DNA of 64,000 bases from Asterionellopsis glacialis. Its lineage: Eukaryota; Bacillariophyta; Plagiogrammaphyceae; Rhaphoneidales; Asterionellopsidaceae. Numbering within the stretch: the stretch's first letter is position 1; each line of letters begins with the position of its first letter. A program made the position numbers and the translations under genes. Shown here piece after piece: positions 22,801-32,765 of this stretch. The notes below the pieces were generated by a model. That model made no database searches and was not told where the DNA came from. It saw nothing but the letters and a program-made list of their open reading frames with translations. The DNA lies in the NCBI GenBank assembly GCA_014885115.2, contig WKLE02000702.1, positions 62,001 through 126,000 of the forward strand. The letters are read 5' to 3'.

Positions 22801-23174
22801 TGTGCACATTCTTCCGGTGATGCTCGCCAATTAGATCGATGCTTTACCCAATAATGAAAAGTCGTCCGAAATTCTTGAATGTCCACATCCGTCAATGTTG
22901 ATGTTGATTTATTTAGCAATTTGTGCGTCGTCGCTTTCATTTGTTCATACGTTAAAGATGCTGCTCGTTCTTGTTCTGCCGTTCGAGCTGCGGCTGAATA
23001 TGACGATGATTTGTCATCTGATTGAAATGCAGATGTTGACAAGCAAAACCTTTCCTGCCGTCTATTGTAGTGCAGAGACGTAAAATTTGATTGATTTACA
23101 ATTTTTCCAGCACGGTGCGAAAGGCAGATGCGACTCTTCTGTCGTCGTGCAGTTTGCACCAATATAGATCTCAT
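19810..23174 (-). CDS. Pentatricopeptide repeat (PPR) protein, organellar (two exons)
   Basis: A 1,088-aa protein. Exon 1 is 23174-21909 and exon 2 is 21810-19810. The 99-nt intron (GTGAGT...AATGTAG) joins AWAKSAS to PLAPKSAEAVLERM in phase 0, inside one repeat. The N-terminus (MRSILVQTARRQKSR) is basic and Ser-rich, like a mitochondrial presequence. From about residue 270 onward the protein is a chain of PPR helices (pattern: V-x-Y-N-[ST]-V-[IL]-x-A-W-[AS]-[KR]-S, then A-E-x-[IL]-L-x-x-M), at least ten repeats; examples are PNKISYNSVIVAWSRS and PNQVSYSTVLNAWSKS. PPR proteins bind organellar RNA one base per repeat and act in RNA stability, cleavage or translation. The target cannot be read from here. 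The C-terminus is Gly/Arg-rich (GGGQSRQNRSFGGGRR), an RNA-binding type tail. Confidence 0.9.
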
Positions 23175-23747
23175 CTTTGACGCTCCATGTGAAATAATGA
23201 TGGAAAGTTTGTTTCTTCTCTAGATATGGGAGATTTGATAGGTTTTTGTCAGATTTGAGATTTCGATGTTGTTGGCGGAGTTCTGTGGCGATGGAGCTGA
23301 TTTGAAGACTGCTTGTCAGTTTTGTTGGTAGGTCCTACCAGTTACCCTTGGACCTACTGTATCAGGTACGGTACCTCTGGTACTAACTAAAACCACTGAT
23401 ATCGCGCGTTAAGGAAGTACGGCAGCCGCGCATTTGAGTGAATTGAAATAAACTTCGAAGGTCAGGGTTAAGGTGGTAGATCGGCTTACTTTCACTCCCC
23501 AAAATAACCCAATATTTCTACACCCTGGGGACCGATTCTCCATGCTTTCATCTGGAATTTTTGTTTTTCTCATTTTTGACCCCAACACCCTGAAAATGTT
23601 CCATTTTGTCCCATCATTTGGTCAGAAGTGAGCACCAAACCTTTTACAAATAATATATTTTAGTTATAATCTGGCTTGAAATTGCAGATATGGTCCTTAG
23701 TTGGATAACATTTCCAAAAAAAAACCTAAAAATGCGAAGTCAGAAAT

Positions 23748-24042
23748 TTACTTTACAAAAGGGCCTCATCTACAATTTTGATTCATTCATACTAGTTTAT
23801 GGACATATGTAATGGTTGTATATGGGACAACTTAGTTAAAATGAAAGTCTGAGGTGTCAAAATTGACATCATTGTGAGTCTTGTAAAAAGAGTAATTTTT
23901 GATGAATCTGTTGTGTGGCCTTTGGTGGATCAATTCATAGGATTCCCTTTTCTTTCTTGCAAATCCAGGCAGTAGCGAGCAAAATCCTGTAGCAATTACA
24001 TTGAAATTCATTACACAACTTTAAGCTGATCTACCATCTTAA
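23748..24042 (+). repeat. Direct repeat copy A inside the inverted-repeat element
   Basis: About 295 bp that match 24350-24665 with small indels. The best-conserved stretch is TTAAAATGAAAGTCTGAGGT followed by GTCAAAATTGACA, then GAGTAATTTTTGATGAATCT and CTTGCAAATCCAGG. It ends in a degenerate copy of the right terminal repeat (24021-24042). Confidence 0.75.
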
Positions 24043-24349
24043 TCATATGCACAGTAACATTATAAAAACTTTCACCCTACCAATTAACTCACAAATTCTA
24101 AATCAGTTTACAGGAGATTTGCAAGTTTTTTTTTAGCACACAGTCAACCTTCCTGGAAAGCTCCCCATCAATTTCAAAAGTATTTTTAAAGTAAGATGCC
24201 TTATCATATCCTCAAAAGTTTTTGTTCAACTATACAACTCAAAATTCTGCTTAGGATATCTGGTTTTTGAAATATTCTATTTTTTGAATGTTAATGAAGA
24301 TTATCAAATCCAAACCAAAATTATGTGCCTACTGACTGCATCAAATAAC

Positions 24350-24665
24350 GAAATTTATTTTCAAATGCTCTAAGTTACATTATGAAGGACCGCATCTGCA
24401 ATGTTGGGCCAGAATATATTAGTTTATGTTCCCATCTAACGGTTGTGTATGGGACAAAATAGTTAAAATGAAAGTCTGAGGTGTCAAAATTGACAACGTT
24501 GTGACTTGTAAAGAGTAATTTTTGATGAATCTTTTGTGTAGCCTTCGTTGGTTCAATTCGTAGAATTCCCTTTTCCTTCTTGCAAATCCAGGAAGTAGGG
24601 AGCAAAATCCTGTAGAAATAGACTAGAAATTACTTAGGTGGCTGTAAGCCGATCTACCACCTTAA
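24350..24665 (+). repeat. Direct repeat copy B inside the inverted-repeat element
   Basis: Partner of 23748-24042, offset by about 620 bp. It ends in the perfect right terminal inverted repeat (24644-24665). Divergence between the copies is visible by eye but modest in the core. Confidence 0.75.
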
Positions 24666-24796
24666 GTGTGAAAAGCGTTTTCTACCTACGTGTACCTTAT
24701 TGAAAACCATATATATTATCTTCTTTACAGACCTATCTTTTTACTACTCCGAGAATTTTTATCACAATGAGGGACTCTTTATTTCATATACTTACT

Positions 24797-25125
24797 AGGA
24801 AAAGTTTTTTGTAGCAACTTAAAATGGAGGAGATTGTCACAATCTAGCCAATGAGAACAACGATATATTCTTCCTACAAAAGAGTAGTAATACAGGACTA
24901 GTACACTGAGAGAGTAGGAGGAGATTGTCACAATCTAGCCATTGACAACGAACAGCAATGATATTCGCTCTTATTTGCAACAATCTATATAATATATACC
25001 TGTACTATATACGATACAGTAGTCAATCTAGGAATAGTCCATTCATACAGACAGTAGGAAAAGTTTTTGTAAAGAAAAGTTCTGCTAGGGAGATTGTCAA
25101 CATTGAGCCAATGAAAACAATTACA
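24797..25125 (+). repeat. Three dispersed copies of a short repeat
   Basis: The core GGAGATTGTCACAATCTAGC followed by CA(A/T)TGA occurs at about 24826-24854 and 24917-24945, and in a diverged form (GGGAGATTGTCAACATTGAG) at about 25089-25117. Copies one and three are also preceded, 25-35 bp upstream, by TAGGAAAAGTTTTT. AGATTGT-C-ACAATCT is itself a perfect 15-bp hairpin. No function is known. Confidence 0.65.
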
Positions 25126-25641
25126 GAATTCTCTCAAAGTTGCCACAACCTCCATAATATAGACTAGCTGCATTTATATAATTTCAGTAATGAGTATGGG
25201 ATTTTGTACGAAGGTGTATCATCTATTGGCATCATACGGTAGCATTTTTAAGACTCCACTCAGTGTCCCAGCCTACCATTATAAGAAATATAAGTAGTTA
25301 TCGTAAAGTACATTATGTAACATTAGGCTAAGATTCTGACAAACCCGAATGCCAACTCTAGGATATACAGAACTACAAGGTATCATGTACCTTGCATCTT
25401 GAAGTCCTACCCTCCCGTCACGTACGTTATGGAATGTTTTGGTCTCCGCTTAATCAGCAAAAAGCAGAGCTTTCAGTAATACCCAGCTCATATAGGTCTT
25501 AAATAGAACGCAGCTTCTTCGTTGTATAGAAATTTTTATGTCTTGTGTGATGGGTCTGCCAGTTGGAAATTTACACAAGAACCTACTTTGGTACTATTAT
25601 TGCGTGTTCTAGAAAGAAGCCAACGGAAGAAATAAAGAAAG

Positions 25642-26660
25642 ATGTCACCATCTACAAACGAATCCTCTTTTCGAAAATCTTGTATGCACAATGATAATCA
25701 TATTATTGTTAACATCGGGGGGCAGAATTTCGACGTGGCGAAATCAACGTTAACCAATAATTCGACGTAAGTAACTGTAAAAAGTCACGAAGCAAGAGCT
25801 ATAGATATGTAACTTTACGATGCTCCAATTTGTTTTCTTGCAATGCTATCCCATTCTAAACTTGTTGTTTTATTTGCCCCATTTAACTTTGTAGGTATTT
25901 TGAGTCATTTATGTCACCGAGGTGGAACAACGATGATGCTCACCAAGTGCTTAATAACCAAGAACATATATTTGTTGACCAAGATCCAAAACCGTTTGGA
26001 ATACTCCTAGCCTACATGAGAAGCGGTCGTTTAAACCTACCGCAAAAAGACCCACAACTGTGTGAAGCAGTACTTCTCCAGGCTGAGTTTCTGGGTATGG
26101 AAATTTTTTTAAACCAAGTCAAAGTAACTACTTACAAGAACCTAAGGCTTCTCTTATTACCTCAACATCCCTTGCCAAGTACGGACGATGAAATAGCATC
26201 TGCATTTGACGAGAATTTTGGATCTGTTTCTGAAGCAATAACGGAGGGGATACTCCCTCGTTGTTATTATCCTCCAACCCCAACGCTTGAAATTCATACT
26301 CAAAGCAGAGTTTTTCATGTCCCAAGGGTTACTCTTGTTAAAAAGTCTATTTATTTCGCCAGATTGCTAGTTCAAAAGCCCACAGATTATTGGTTAGAAT
26401 CACACCATCTCTACGAGGACCCAATAGTGGTTGAATTTGCATTTTATTGGATAATGTGGGGCAAGTTTCCCGCAAGAAGAATGTTTGAAATGTGTGGCCA
26501 AAATGCAATAGCTGGTCTTGATCCTCAAAAACAAGTTATGCTAGTTGTGAGGACATTAATGACAGATGTTGCCATTTGCCTTCAACATCTTGGTACTGCT
26601 TTCACTCCTGAGGAGTTCGATAAGGCCATGACCATATTGGCATATCAAATGCCAAAATAA
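25642..26660 (+). CDS. BTB/T1-domain (KCTD-like) protein (two exons)
   Basis: A 296-aa protein. Exon 1 is 25642-25766 and exon 2 is 25895-26660; the intron (GTAAGT...TTGTAG, 128 nt) joins LTNNST to YFESFMSPRW. The N-terminus HIIVNIGGQNFDVAKSTL matches the T1-type BTB opening (V-N-[IV]-G-G-x-x-F-x-x-x-x-x-T-L), and YFESFMSPRW...IFVDQDPKPFGILLAYMRSG matches the rest: S-x-F-x-x-[LM], then F-[IV]-D-R-[DN]-x-x-x-F-x-x-[IL]-L-x-[FY]-L-R-x-G. Such domains oligomerise and often adapt substrates to Cullin-3 ubiquitin ligases. The C-terminal 160 residues have no family I recognise. Exon 2 alone starts within the domain, so the short first exon is required for a complete fold. Confidence 0.82.
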
Positions 26661-26845
26661 AAAAAACATCGACTTCTGATGAAGAAAAACACATTTCTTT
26701 TAGTTACGAGATACATTTTTCGGTTGGTCTATTAGTTAGCTTCTCTCGGAACATCACTCGGAAATGTTTTAATAATAATACATTGTTTTCTAAACAAAGC
26801 TTTTGGATTTTATGATACTGTAGAACCCACCTCTACAGGCGAAGA

Positions 26846-27757
26846 CTACTCCCCCCCTGATGTCTTCTTATTTTGTATAGCTTTCGCAAACTCTTCCCAA
26901 GTGCCACGACTGCCAACTAAACGTCTTTTCTTTGCCAATAACTTTGCTGGGTGATTAAACACGCCATGTGTATCTTTGTCGCATATAGGGCATGCGTTCC
27001 CACTTCGTCGGACATGATCCATGATACACTTTTCACAAAAGTAGTGATTGCACGGTGTAATAACAGGATCAGTAAACGCTTCTCTACATATATGACAAGC
27101 AAAGGGAAGACCATCTTCCTCTACCACTTTGGAATCACTACCATCAGCTCCAGTAGAAGAACCTATTGTACCATTCACAAAAGCTTCCATTTGTTTTTCC
27201 TTTTTAGCTTGTTCGGCCTTTTTCTTATCTTCCCATTCTTGTTCTAATTGCCACCCAGTCATTGTATCTCCACGATCATGTAAATAGATACACGTATCTC
27301 CAAATCCGCAGAAACCTGTTTCCTTGTAATCTTTACAAATATCAGGTTGATAATCAAATCGACATGTCGTTCGAACAAACGCCGATGCCTTCAATGGACC
27401 TGCTAAAAATTTGTTACGAGTTTTATCCCGAAAGATCCCATCATCTCCTTTCCCTACTTGTTCGTCCTGCTCTTTTTTGGCTTCAGGATGGTGTTGTGCA
27501 GTACTAGTTGCCAATTCAGCTGCGGACATTGGTTCTGATGAAGATGCTTCGAATTGATGCATAACCCGACTCTTTTCACTTGTATTCGTGATGATGCTAT
27601 CTTCCGCTGTTGTTGTTGTCTTGGATTTTTTCGTTGCCCGTCGTGCCTCATCGACTAATTGCGACGTTGATTCTTCTCCTTCCCCTTCTTCATCATCCTC
27701 TTCCTTTCTCTTTTTTCGTAAGGCTAATTTCTTGGATTTTTTCGGCTTACGAAACAT
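26846..27757 (-). CDS. CWC24: CWC24/RNF113-like splicing factor (CCCH + RING)
   Basis: A single-exon 303-aa protein. The order is: basic N-terminus (FRKPKKSKKLALRKKRK), an acidic and Ser-rich linker, then QPDICKDYKETGFCGFGDTC with YLHDRGD (CCCH zinc finger, about residues 140-165), a charged helix (WQLEQEWEDKKK), and a C3HC4 RING (CHICREAFTDPVITPCNHYF...CPIC, about 221-258). This CCCH-RING order with YKETGFCGFGDxCxxLHDR is specific to CWC24/RNF113, a spliceosome component of the activated complex that contacts the 5' splice site; human RNF113A is also an E3 ligase. Its presence fits the intron-bearing genes around it. Length and layout are close to those of the human and yeast proteins. Confidence 0.92.
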   Translation of the reverse strand: MFRKPKKSKKLALRKKRKEEDDEEGEGEESTSQLVDEARRATKKSKTTTTAEDSIITNTSEKSRVMHQFEASSSEPMSAAELATSTAQHHPEAKKEQDEQVGKGDDGIFRDKTRNKFLAGPLKASAFVRTTCRFDYQPDICKDYKETGFCGFGDTCIYLHDRGDTMTGWQLEQEWEDKKKAEQAKKEKQMEAFVNGTIGSSTGADGSDSKVVEEDGLPFACHICREAFTDPVITPCNHYFCEKCIMDHVRRSGNACPICDKDTHGVFNHPAKLLAKKRRLVGSRGTWEEFAKAIQNKKTSGGE

Positions 27758-28199
27758 TCTTATCGATTGTTGGTTTGTAATGTAAGATGTAACACAATGA
27801 TAGCGTCAACTGGTATACAGTGATACTTTTGGCAAGTAAGTGCAATGAACGCTATCCCCACCATCGATAAAAGAACGACTCGAAAGCAGTCACGGAGCCA
27901 GATGCCAAACAGTCGATGAAGGGCCAAAGAGAAAACCACCAATATGTAAGACCTACGCAAAAGTTACCTTTGACCTTGGTAGACTTCTGACTGTAGTCTG
28001 TTATCTGTCCTGGTCAAATGTCCTGGTACCATGTACAGACACTTCTAAAAAATAATGACGTCATAAAATTATGATTTTTTTGTCGTCACATGGTTCCGAA
28101 AAGGGCAAAAAATGGCACTACGGTACCGGTATCGCTCTGCTCTCATCGACATGTCGGCCGGAGCTTGATGTATTGAGCACAACTGTCGGAGATGGTGAG

Positions 28200-29375
28200 A
28201 TGATATCATTCTTACTGACAAGCTTACTAATTCTTGTAAATTCCAAAACAATATGTGCACTTCAAAATACACCGGATCTCTGGAAACGATCCAAATTTCT
28301 TCAAAACACTGTTGCAAAGTCTTTGTCTTTTGTAATTGTCCCTCAAGTGGCAGGAGCAGCAGGAGCAGCAGCTGTTGATGTTGAACCATCACAAAAAACA
28401 CAGCAGAAGCAAAAAACAATAATGTTCCCATTACGATACCTTCCTCTTGCTGGATGTTTAGCTTTACCCATTACACTTAATGATGGTTTTACGTATTATG
28501 GTGTCGTTGATACTGGATCACCTTTTTTGACTGCACCACAATCATCATTGCAACGTACCAAGGATGCTTCCAAAAGATACCCCACTACGTATGAGCAATA
28601 TGGTGAAGCGACAGGTGGTATGTCATGGCGTAGCACATCATCCATTAGTATACGAAACATTGAAAATGAAAAAACTAAATTTAAAAATGGTGGTGGTGGT
28701 ATCATTTTGGGAGTTCCTGCATCAAACGTGATTGATGATACTGGTGGAATATTCGTTGGACTCATGGCTCATGATGATTTACGACCCACTGTACTTAAGC
28801 AACTTGGATATACATCCTTTTCTTTGAATTATCCAGAGAGAACATTAAAACTTTCCAAGTCGAATTTGATATCAGCAGATGAAGAAACAAATAATAATGC
28901 ATTAGATTTGTTTGATTTTAGCCCCTATGGTCCCAATTTACACCATTATGGAGTTGTTTGCGAAAGCTTCACTTTATACAAAATGGGTAACAAGAAATCT
29001 CCGCTTCATATAACATGTTCATCCTTGAAACGTCCCGTAATATGTGTGTTGGATAGTGGTTTGACAGGGTGTATCTTTTCAGATTCACTTCGAGACGAAC
29101 TCTTCTCTTCTACCAAACAGCTCAACGATATAACTGGTGCCGAAGTGCATCTTCAAACCAGTGGAAGTTCAAGAAAAGCAGAGACAAAACCATCTAGTAC
29201 AGTTGTACTACAGAGTGATACGAACCATTGGTTTTTATCATCATTTAAATTACCTTGGTTTGACAATGACGACACACATCCACATGTGATCGCTCTCGGA
29301 GCAACCTTTCTCGCTACTTCTACACTCACTGTAGATCCACTTTCGGCTCGAGCAATGTTGGAGTTTGATAGATAA
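28200..29375 (+). CDS. Pepsin-type aspartic-protease-like protein, probably plastid or secretory
   Basis: A single exon. I chose the ATG at 28200 (391 aa) because it opens a signal-like segment (MISFLLTSLLILVNSKTICA); the frame is open from 28071, and that extra N-terminus has no features. A second hydrophobic Ala/Gly-rich segment (about residues 55-70: VPQVAGAAGAAAVD) could be a thylakoid-transfer or second targeting signal. The first active-site motif is GVVDTGSPFLTAP (about residue 102) and the second is CVLDSGLTGCIFS (about 285). The two Asp motifs, D-T-G-S and D-S-G-L, at this spacing are those of A1-type bilobal proteases, and VIALGATFLATSTLTVD fits the C-terminal family block. Lengths between motifs are short for pepsins. 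Activity is likely but not assured, since the second motif lacks the usual D-[ST]-G-[ST]. Confidence 0.68.
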   Translation: MISFLLTSLLILVNSKTICALQNTPDLWKRSKFLQNTVAKSLSFVIVPQVAGAAGAAAVDVEPSQKTQQKQKTIMFPLRYLPLAGCLALPITLNDGFTYYGVVDTGSPFLTAPQSSLQRTKDASKRYPTTYEQYGEATGGMSWRSTSSISIRNIENEKTKFKNGGGGIILGVPASNVIDDTGGIFVGLMAHDDLRPTVLKQLGYTSFSLNYPERTLKLSKSNLISADEETNNNALDLFDFSPYGPNLHHYGVVCESFTLYKMGNKKSPLHITCSSLKRPVICVLDSGLTGCIFSDSLRDELFSSTKQLNDITGAEVHLQTSGSSRKAETKPSSTVVLQSDTNHWFLSSFKLPWFDNDDTHPHVIALGATFLATSTLTVDPLSARAMLEFDR

Positions 29376-29568
29376 CTTGTATCAAAATGAACAAGTATAA
29401 TGCATCATAAAACTAATTATGATTTAAAAAAAAATACCCTCGGAAAGCTAGTGGAGCCAGAGATTCTGAAATGGTGAAAACGGCGTTTCCATATCAGCAC
29501 TAGTGCACATAGCATGAAGAATATACCAAATGAAATACATGTACAATGTAGGGAAATGTAATATACAA

Positions 29569-30465
29569 TTATTCATCATCTCCTTCGTCTTGTATTTGTT
29601 TTTGAACTGTGTCAACTAATGCTTTCACCATTGCACGGACTTGTTCAACAGTCATGACTTCACTATTCGCAATGGCATTCACAATCAGAATTGTATATTC
29701 AGGTCGTTCGCTGTGTACCCAAATCCATCCATTCACACCTACACAAACTTCGAATTTCAATTTTCGTTTTTCAAGTTCTGTCAGAACAACATTATTTGGG
29801 TGAAGTAATTCTCTTGCCAGCCCCAATGATATTTTCCGTACAGTCCCACCACGAAGTTCACCATAAGCACCTTCATTCGTCATCCAATCCTTACGAGGGA
29901 CACCAACATCCAATGGTCCATTTTGACATGACAATGTTGGGTCCATAATACTCCCATCACTTATCAATCTTGCGTATATTAATGTTCCTGGATCAAATTG
30001 TGGTCTATTACGTTTCGTAGCACCCTCAAATGCCATGGACGATAACATGGCAGGATGTGGTCCACCAATGTTAACTCTATACACATCTGCACCTCCATCA
30101 CTTCCAGCACGATCTTCTACAACCCCCAAAACTCGATCTTCAATAGCGGTTATGTAACGTTTAGCGTTGTGCAATACAAACCATGTATTGTTGGAACGTC
30201 GATGTTCTAACCGACCAGCCATTGTTGCAACTATTTTCTTGTCGCTATCATCATCAACGCAACTTTTCATTGACAATCCCGTACCCAATTTTGGTTTCAT
30301 TTTATGTTTCGTTTCCATAACAGTTCTTGTGACATCATCACCTGGTAAAACGACCTTTGGATGTACCATTGTTGATGCAGAAGATGACATCGTCACAGTA
30401 TTGTCACGAGGTATTCTTGTGTGTTTGTGTTTCGAGTCGTCCTCGTCGATGGAAGAAAACTCCAA
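29569..30465 (-). CDS. RRP40: Exosome complex subunit RRP40 (EXOSC3)
   Basis: A single-exon, 298-aa protein. A long N-terminal extension (about 35 residues, Ser/Thr-rich) is followed by VVLPGDDVTR, the start of the N-terminal domain. The S1-like domain is seen in VLGVVEDRAGSDGGADVYRV, and the KH-side hallmark PAMLSSMAFEGATKRNRPQF is diagnostic of RRP40, followed by GTLIYARLIS. CVGVNGWIWVHS is the GxNGxxW element shared by RRP4 and RRP40. It is a cap subunit of the RNA exosome, which feeds RNA into the 3'-5' nuclease. It lies 438 bp from the divergently transcribed serine carboxypeptidase, so the promoter region is shared. Confidence 0.93.
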   Translation of the reverse strand: MEFSSIDEDDSKHKHTRIPRDNTVTMSSSASTMVHPKVVLPGDDVTRTVMETKHKMKPKLGTGLSMKSCVDDDSDKKIVATMAGRLEHRRSNNTWFVLHNAKRYITAIEDRVLGVVEDRAGSDGGADVYRVNIGGPHPAMLSSMAFEGATKRNRPQFDPGTLIYARLISDGSIMDPTLSCQNGPLDVGVPRKDWMTNEGAYGELRGGTVRKISLGLARELLHPNNVVLTELEKRKLKFEVCVGVNGWIWVHSERPEYTILIVNAIANSEVMTVEQVRAMVKALVDTVQKQIQDEGDDE

Positions 30466-30903
30466 AAGCAGAAATTGAATTTTTTAGCAGGCAAACTAGA
30501 CAGGGGGGAGAGACATCTTATTATACCTCTTTTTTTGATGGCTCCGCGCTCGTTTGTCGCGCAATCTTTCATTCAAAGAATCTCGAGAGATCAAGGTGGC
30601 CAGCAATAACTACTTCTCTTTTGGAACACAGACACACTGATTAACAAGCAGAAAAAGATTTTTTCCGGCTGGCTGGGTTTTCCTTCGCCAAAAGATCTGA
30701 TGCCTGATGCCTGACGCATCACCATCAAGTACGATAGAAACGAAAAGGAACAGCACAACATCAGAATTGACTGTACTTGGAATTCGAAAGAAAAGAACGT
30801 TTTTATCATCGTCCGAAGTAAGAAGACCACTTGAAAGAGAAGAGAATTTCTCGACAGTTTTAAACCTGTTCAAGAATTGAGTGAAACCCTATAGGTTATA
30901 ACA
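30466..30903. promoter_or_regulatory. Divergent promoter region between RRP40 and the serine carboxypeptidase
   Basis: 438 bp separate two start codons on opposite strands, so both 5' flanks must lie here. No defined box (TATA, CCAAT) could be assigned with confidence. The short open frames inside have no support. Confidence 0.4.
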
Positions 30904-32667
30904 ATGTGGAAAGTCAGTTTGGTAGCTTTCTTCCTGCTGTTGTCAATATCTAGTTTTATTGACGCAGCTCCAGACGCAGATGAAATCAAGGTACTTCCAG
31001 GATATGGTGTACCACCATCACCTCAATGGAGTGGTTTTCTTGATGCTGGGAAGGGCACAAAGTTACATTATTGGATGGCAGCAGCGGAAGGTGACGATTG
31101 GACTACAAAGCCGGTTGTACTATGGTTGAATGGAGGTCCTGGTTCATCATCGCTTTTAGGAATGCTACAAGAACAAGGCCCACTTCTTTTTGGAAAAGCA
31201 ATTGATGAAAATCATGAGGTTGGTGACAGTAGTGCTGCTGATAATGAACCCAAAAAGTTACTTTTTAAAAATCCATATGCATGGACCAAACTTGCTAATT
31301 TAGTTGCTGTTGAATCACCAGCAGGAGTTGGGTATAGTTATTGCAAAGAATCTTTGGACGGTAAACCGTGTCATAATGATGACATATCTACTGCTAAGGA
31401 TTTACATGCTGCATTACAAGATATGTTTGCAACGAAGTTTCCAGAATTGATCCAGCAAGACTTTTTTATCACCGGCGAGAGTTATGCCGGTGTTTATTGT
31501 CCAACATTAGCAAAAGAAATCTTAGATGCCAATGATGACCCTGCAACCGAGACGAAAATAAATTTGGTGGGTATGGCTGTTGGTGATCCGTGCACAGACA
31601 ACGAGTCACAAGAAAAATCAATGGATATGCTTTGGTATGGACATAAGTATGGCTTTGTGCCGGATGATGAATTTGATCTTCTGTACCATAAGTGTGGAGC
31701 AAGGTATACTCATGCTTTAGGACAATCAGTATGGTCTGTGGAAAAAGGGGAGAAATCCTTTTTAAAAACGCCTCCTGTCAAATTTCAGACTATTACTACT
31801 AGTACGAGTCGACGTCTTGGTAGCGGTGACGACACCAGTAGAACAAGTTTAGATTTAGTTAGTGATGAATGTAAACTTGCGCATCGAAAATTCCTCATGC
31901 AAACATCAAGAGGGTTTTCTCAAGAATGGAAACATGGATTTTTGAATGATCTGACTTTGTATGGTCCTTTTGCAATCGTCGGAAGTGATCAAAAGGGAAC
32001 GCTAAACTATCGCATTTCTCAATGGATGATGAGTGATGAAGTTAAGGAAGCACTTCATGTCACTGATTCACCTGCAACCGAATGGCCTGGACCTTCTGAT
32101 GGGTGGACGTATGCAAGTAATTACACAGCATGCAATGAAGAACCTACGGATAGTCGCTCCATGATTGATTTTTACCGAGAAATTGCTCCACGAGTCAAAG
32201 GTACTGTCTTGGTGTACAATGGTGACACAGATCCTTGTGTTACATACGAAGGAACTCGGGTTGCTATTGAACGTGTTGGATTTGATCAAATTCCTGGTGG
32301 TTCCTATCGCCCATGGTTTTACAATGCTACTGCTGATTCTTGTGAACTCTTGAATGAAAAAGATATCTTATTTGGACCATCACTTTCACTACAAGCAGCA
32401 GGACCTCAATTTGCTGGTCATGTGGTAGACTATGAACATGGTTTGAGTTTTTGCACAGTGCATGGTTCTGGACATATGGTACCTCAATTCCGACCTCGTG
32501 CAGCTTTTCGTATGTTGTCTGGTGTTTTGACGAATACCCGTCTTTCACCTGAAATGGCTACCAATAGAGAATTACTGGAGATGAAGGAAAGTGAATACGA
32601 TGATTATTTAGATCAGTGGTCAGACGGGGCAAAAGTATGGTCGGATGTTACAGCACCATACAACTAG
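30904..32667 (+). CDS. Serine carboxypeptidase (peptidase S10)
   Basis: A secretory or vacuolar 587-aa protease that removes C-terminal residues at acid pH. The signal peptide is about residues 1-22 (hydrophobic SLVAFFLLLSISSF, cleaved near DAAPDA). The family landmarks are in order: VVLWLNGGPGSSS (oxyanion-hole region, about 71-83), VAVESPAGVGYSY (about 134-146), FFITGESYAGVYCPTLAKEI with nucleophile Ser193, LVYNGDTDPCV with Asp443, and VHGSGHMVPQFRPRAA with His524. Cys residues near the active site are plentiful, as in this family. An insert of about 60 residues (about 280-340, Ser/Thr-rich) sits where other S10 enzymes carry the processed linker. It is a single exon with a complete catalytic triad. 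Confidence 0.93.
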   Translation: MWKVSLVAFFLLLSISSFIDAAPDADEIKVLPGYGVPPSPQWSGFLDAGKGTKLHYWMAAAEGDDWTTKPVVLWLNGGPGSSSLLGMLQEQGPLLFGKAIDENHEVGDSSAADNEPKKLLFKNPYAWTKLANLVAVESPAGVGYSYCKESLDGKPCHNDDISTAKDLHAALQDMFATKFPELIQQDFFITGESYAGVYCPTLAKEILDANDDPATETKINLVGMAVGDPCTDNESQEKSMDMLWYGHKYGFVPDDEFDLLYHKCGARYTHALGQSVWSVEKGEKSFLKTPPVKFQTITTSTSRRLGSGDDTSRTSLDLVSDECKLAHRKFLMQTSRGFSQEWKHGFLNDLTLYGPFAIVGSDQKGTLNYRISQWMMSDEVKEALHVTDSPATEWPGPSDGWTYASNYTACNEEPTDSRSMIDFYREIAPRVKGTVLVYNGDTDPCVTYEGTRVAIERVGFDQIPGGSYRPWFYNATADSCELLNEKDILFGPSLSLQAAGPQFAGHVVDYEHGLSFCTVHGSGHMVPQFRPRAAFRMLSGVLTNTRLSPEMATNRELLEMKESEYDDYLDQWSDGAKVWSDVTAPYN

Positions 32668-32765
32668 AGTCTTGAGGCTGAAATGAAATCACTTCAAAAT
32701 AAATAATGAAACAGCGAAATAATTTTAATCCCTAACTAGTACACCTTTGAATGCTCTCTCTCTCT

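Larger units (their letters stand above)
23468..24665. mobile_element. Non-autonomous DNA element with 22-bp terminal inverted repeats
   Basis: TTAAGGTGGTAGATCGGCTT (start of the left end, 23468-23489) has an exact reverse complement at 24644-24665, so a 1,198-bp segment is closed by perfect 22-bp inverted repeats whose outermost bases are TTAA. A third, imperfect copy of the right end (19/22) sits inside at 24021-24042. If TTAA is the duplicated target, the true ends start GGTGG and the element fits a piggyBac-like TTAA-inserting class; this is inference. No transposase is encoded. The two halves are related, so it may be a dimer of a roughly 600-bp unit. Confidence 0.6.
23175..25641. other. 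Divergent intergenic region, 2.5 kb, rich in repeats
   Basis: Gene-free stretch between the PPR gene and the BTB gene. It holds a GTAC-word cluster (about 23325-23375), an inverted-repeat-ended element (23468-24665) and a family of short repeats (about 24795-25120), each listed separately. No coding frame in it has support. Confidence 0.6.
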
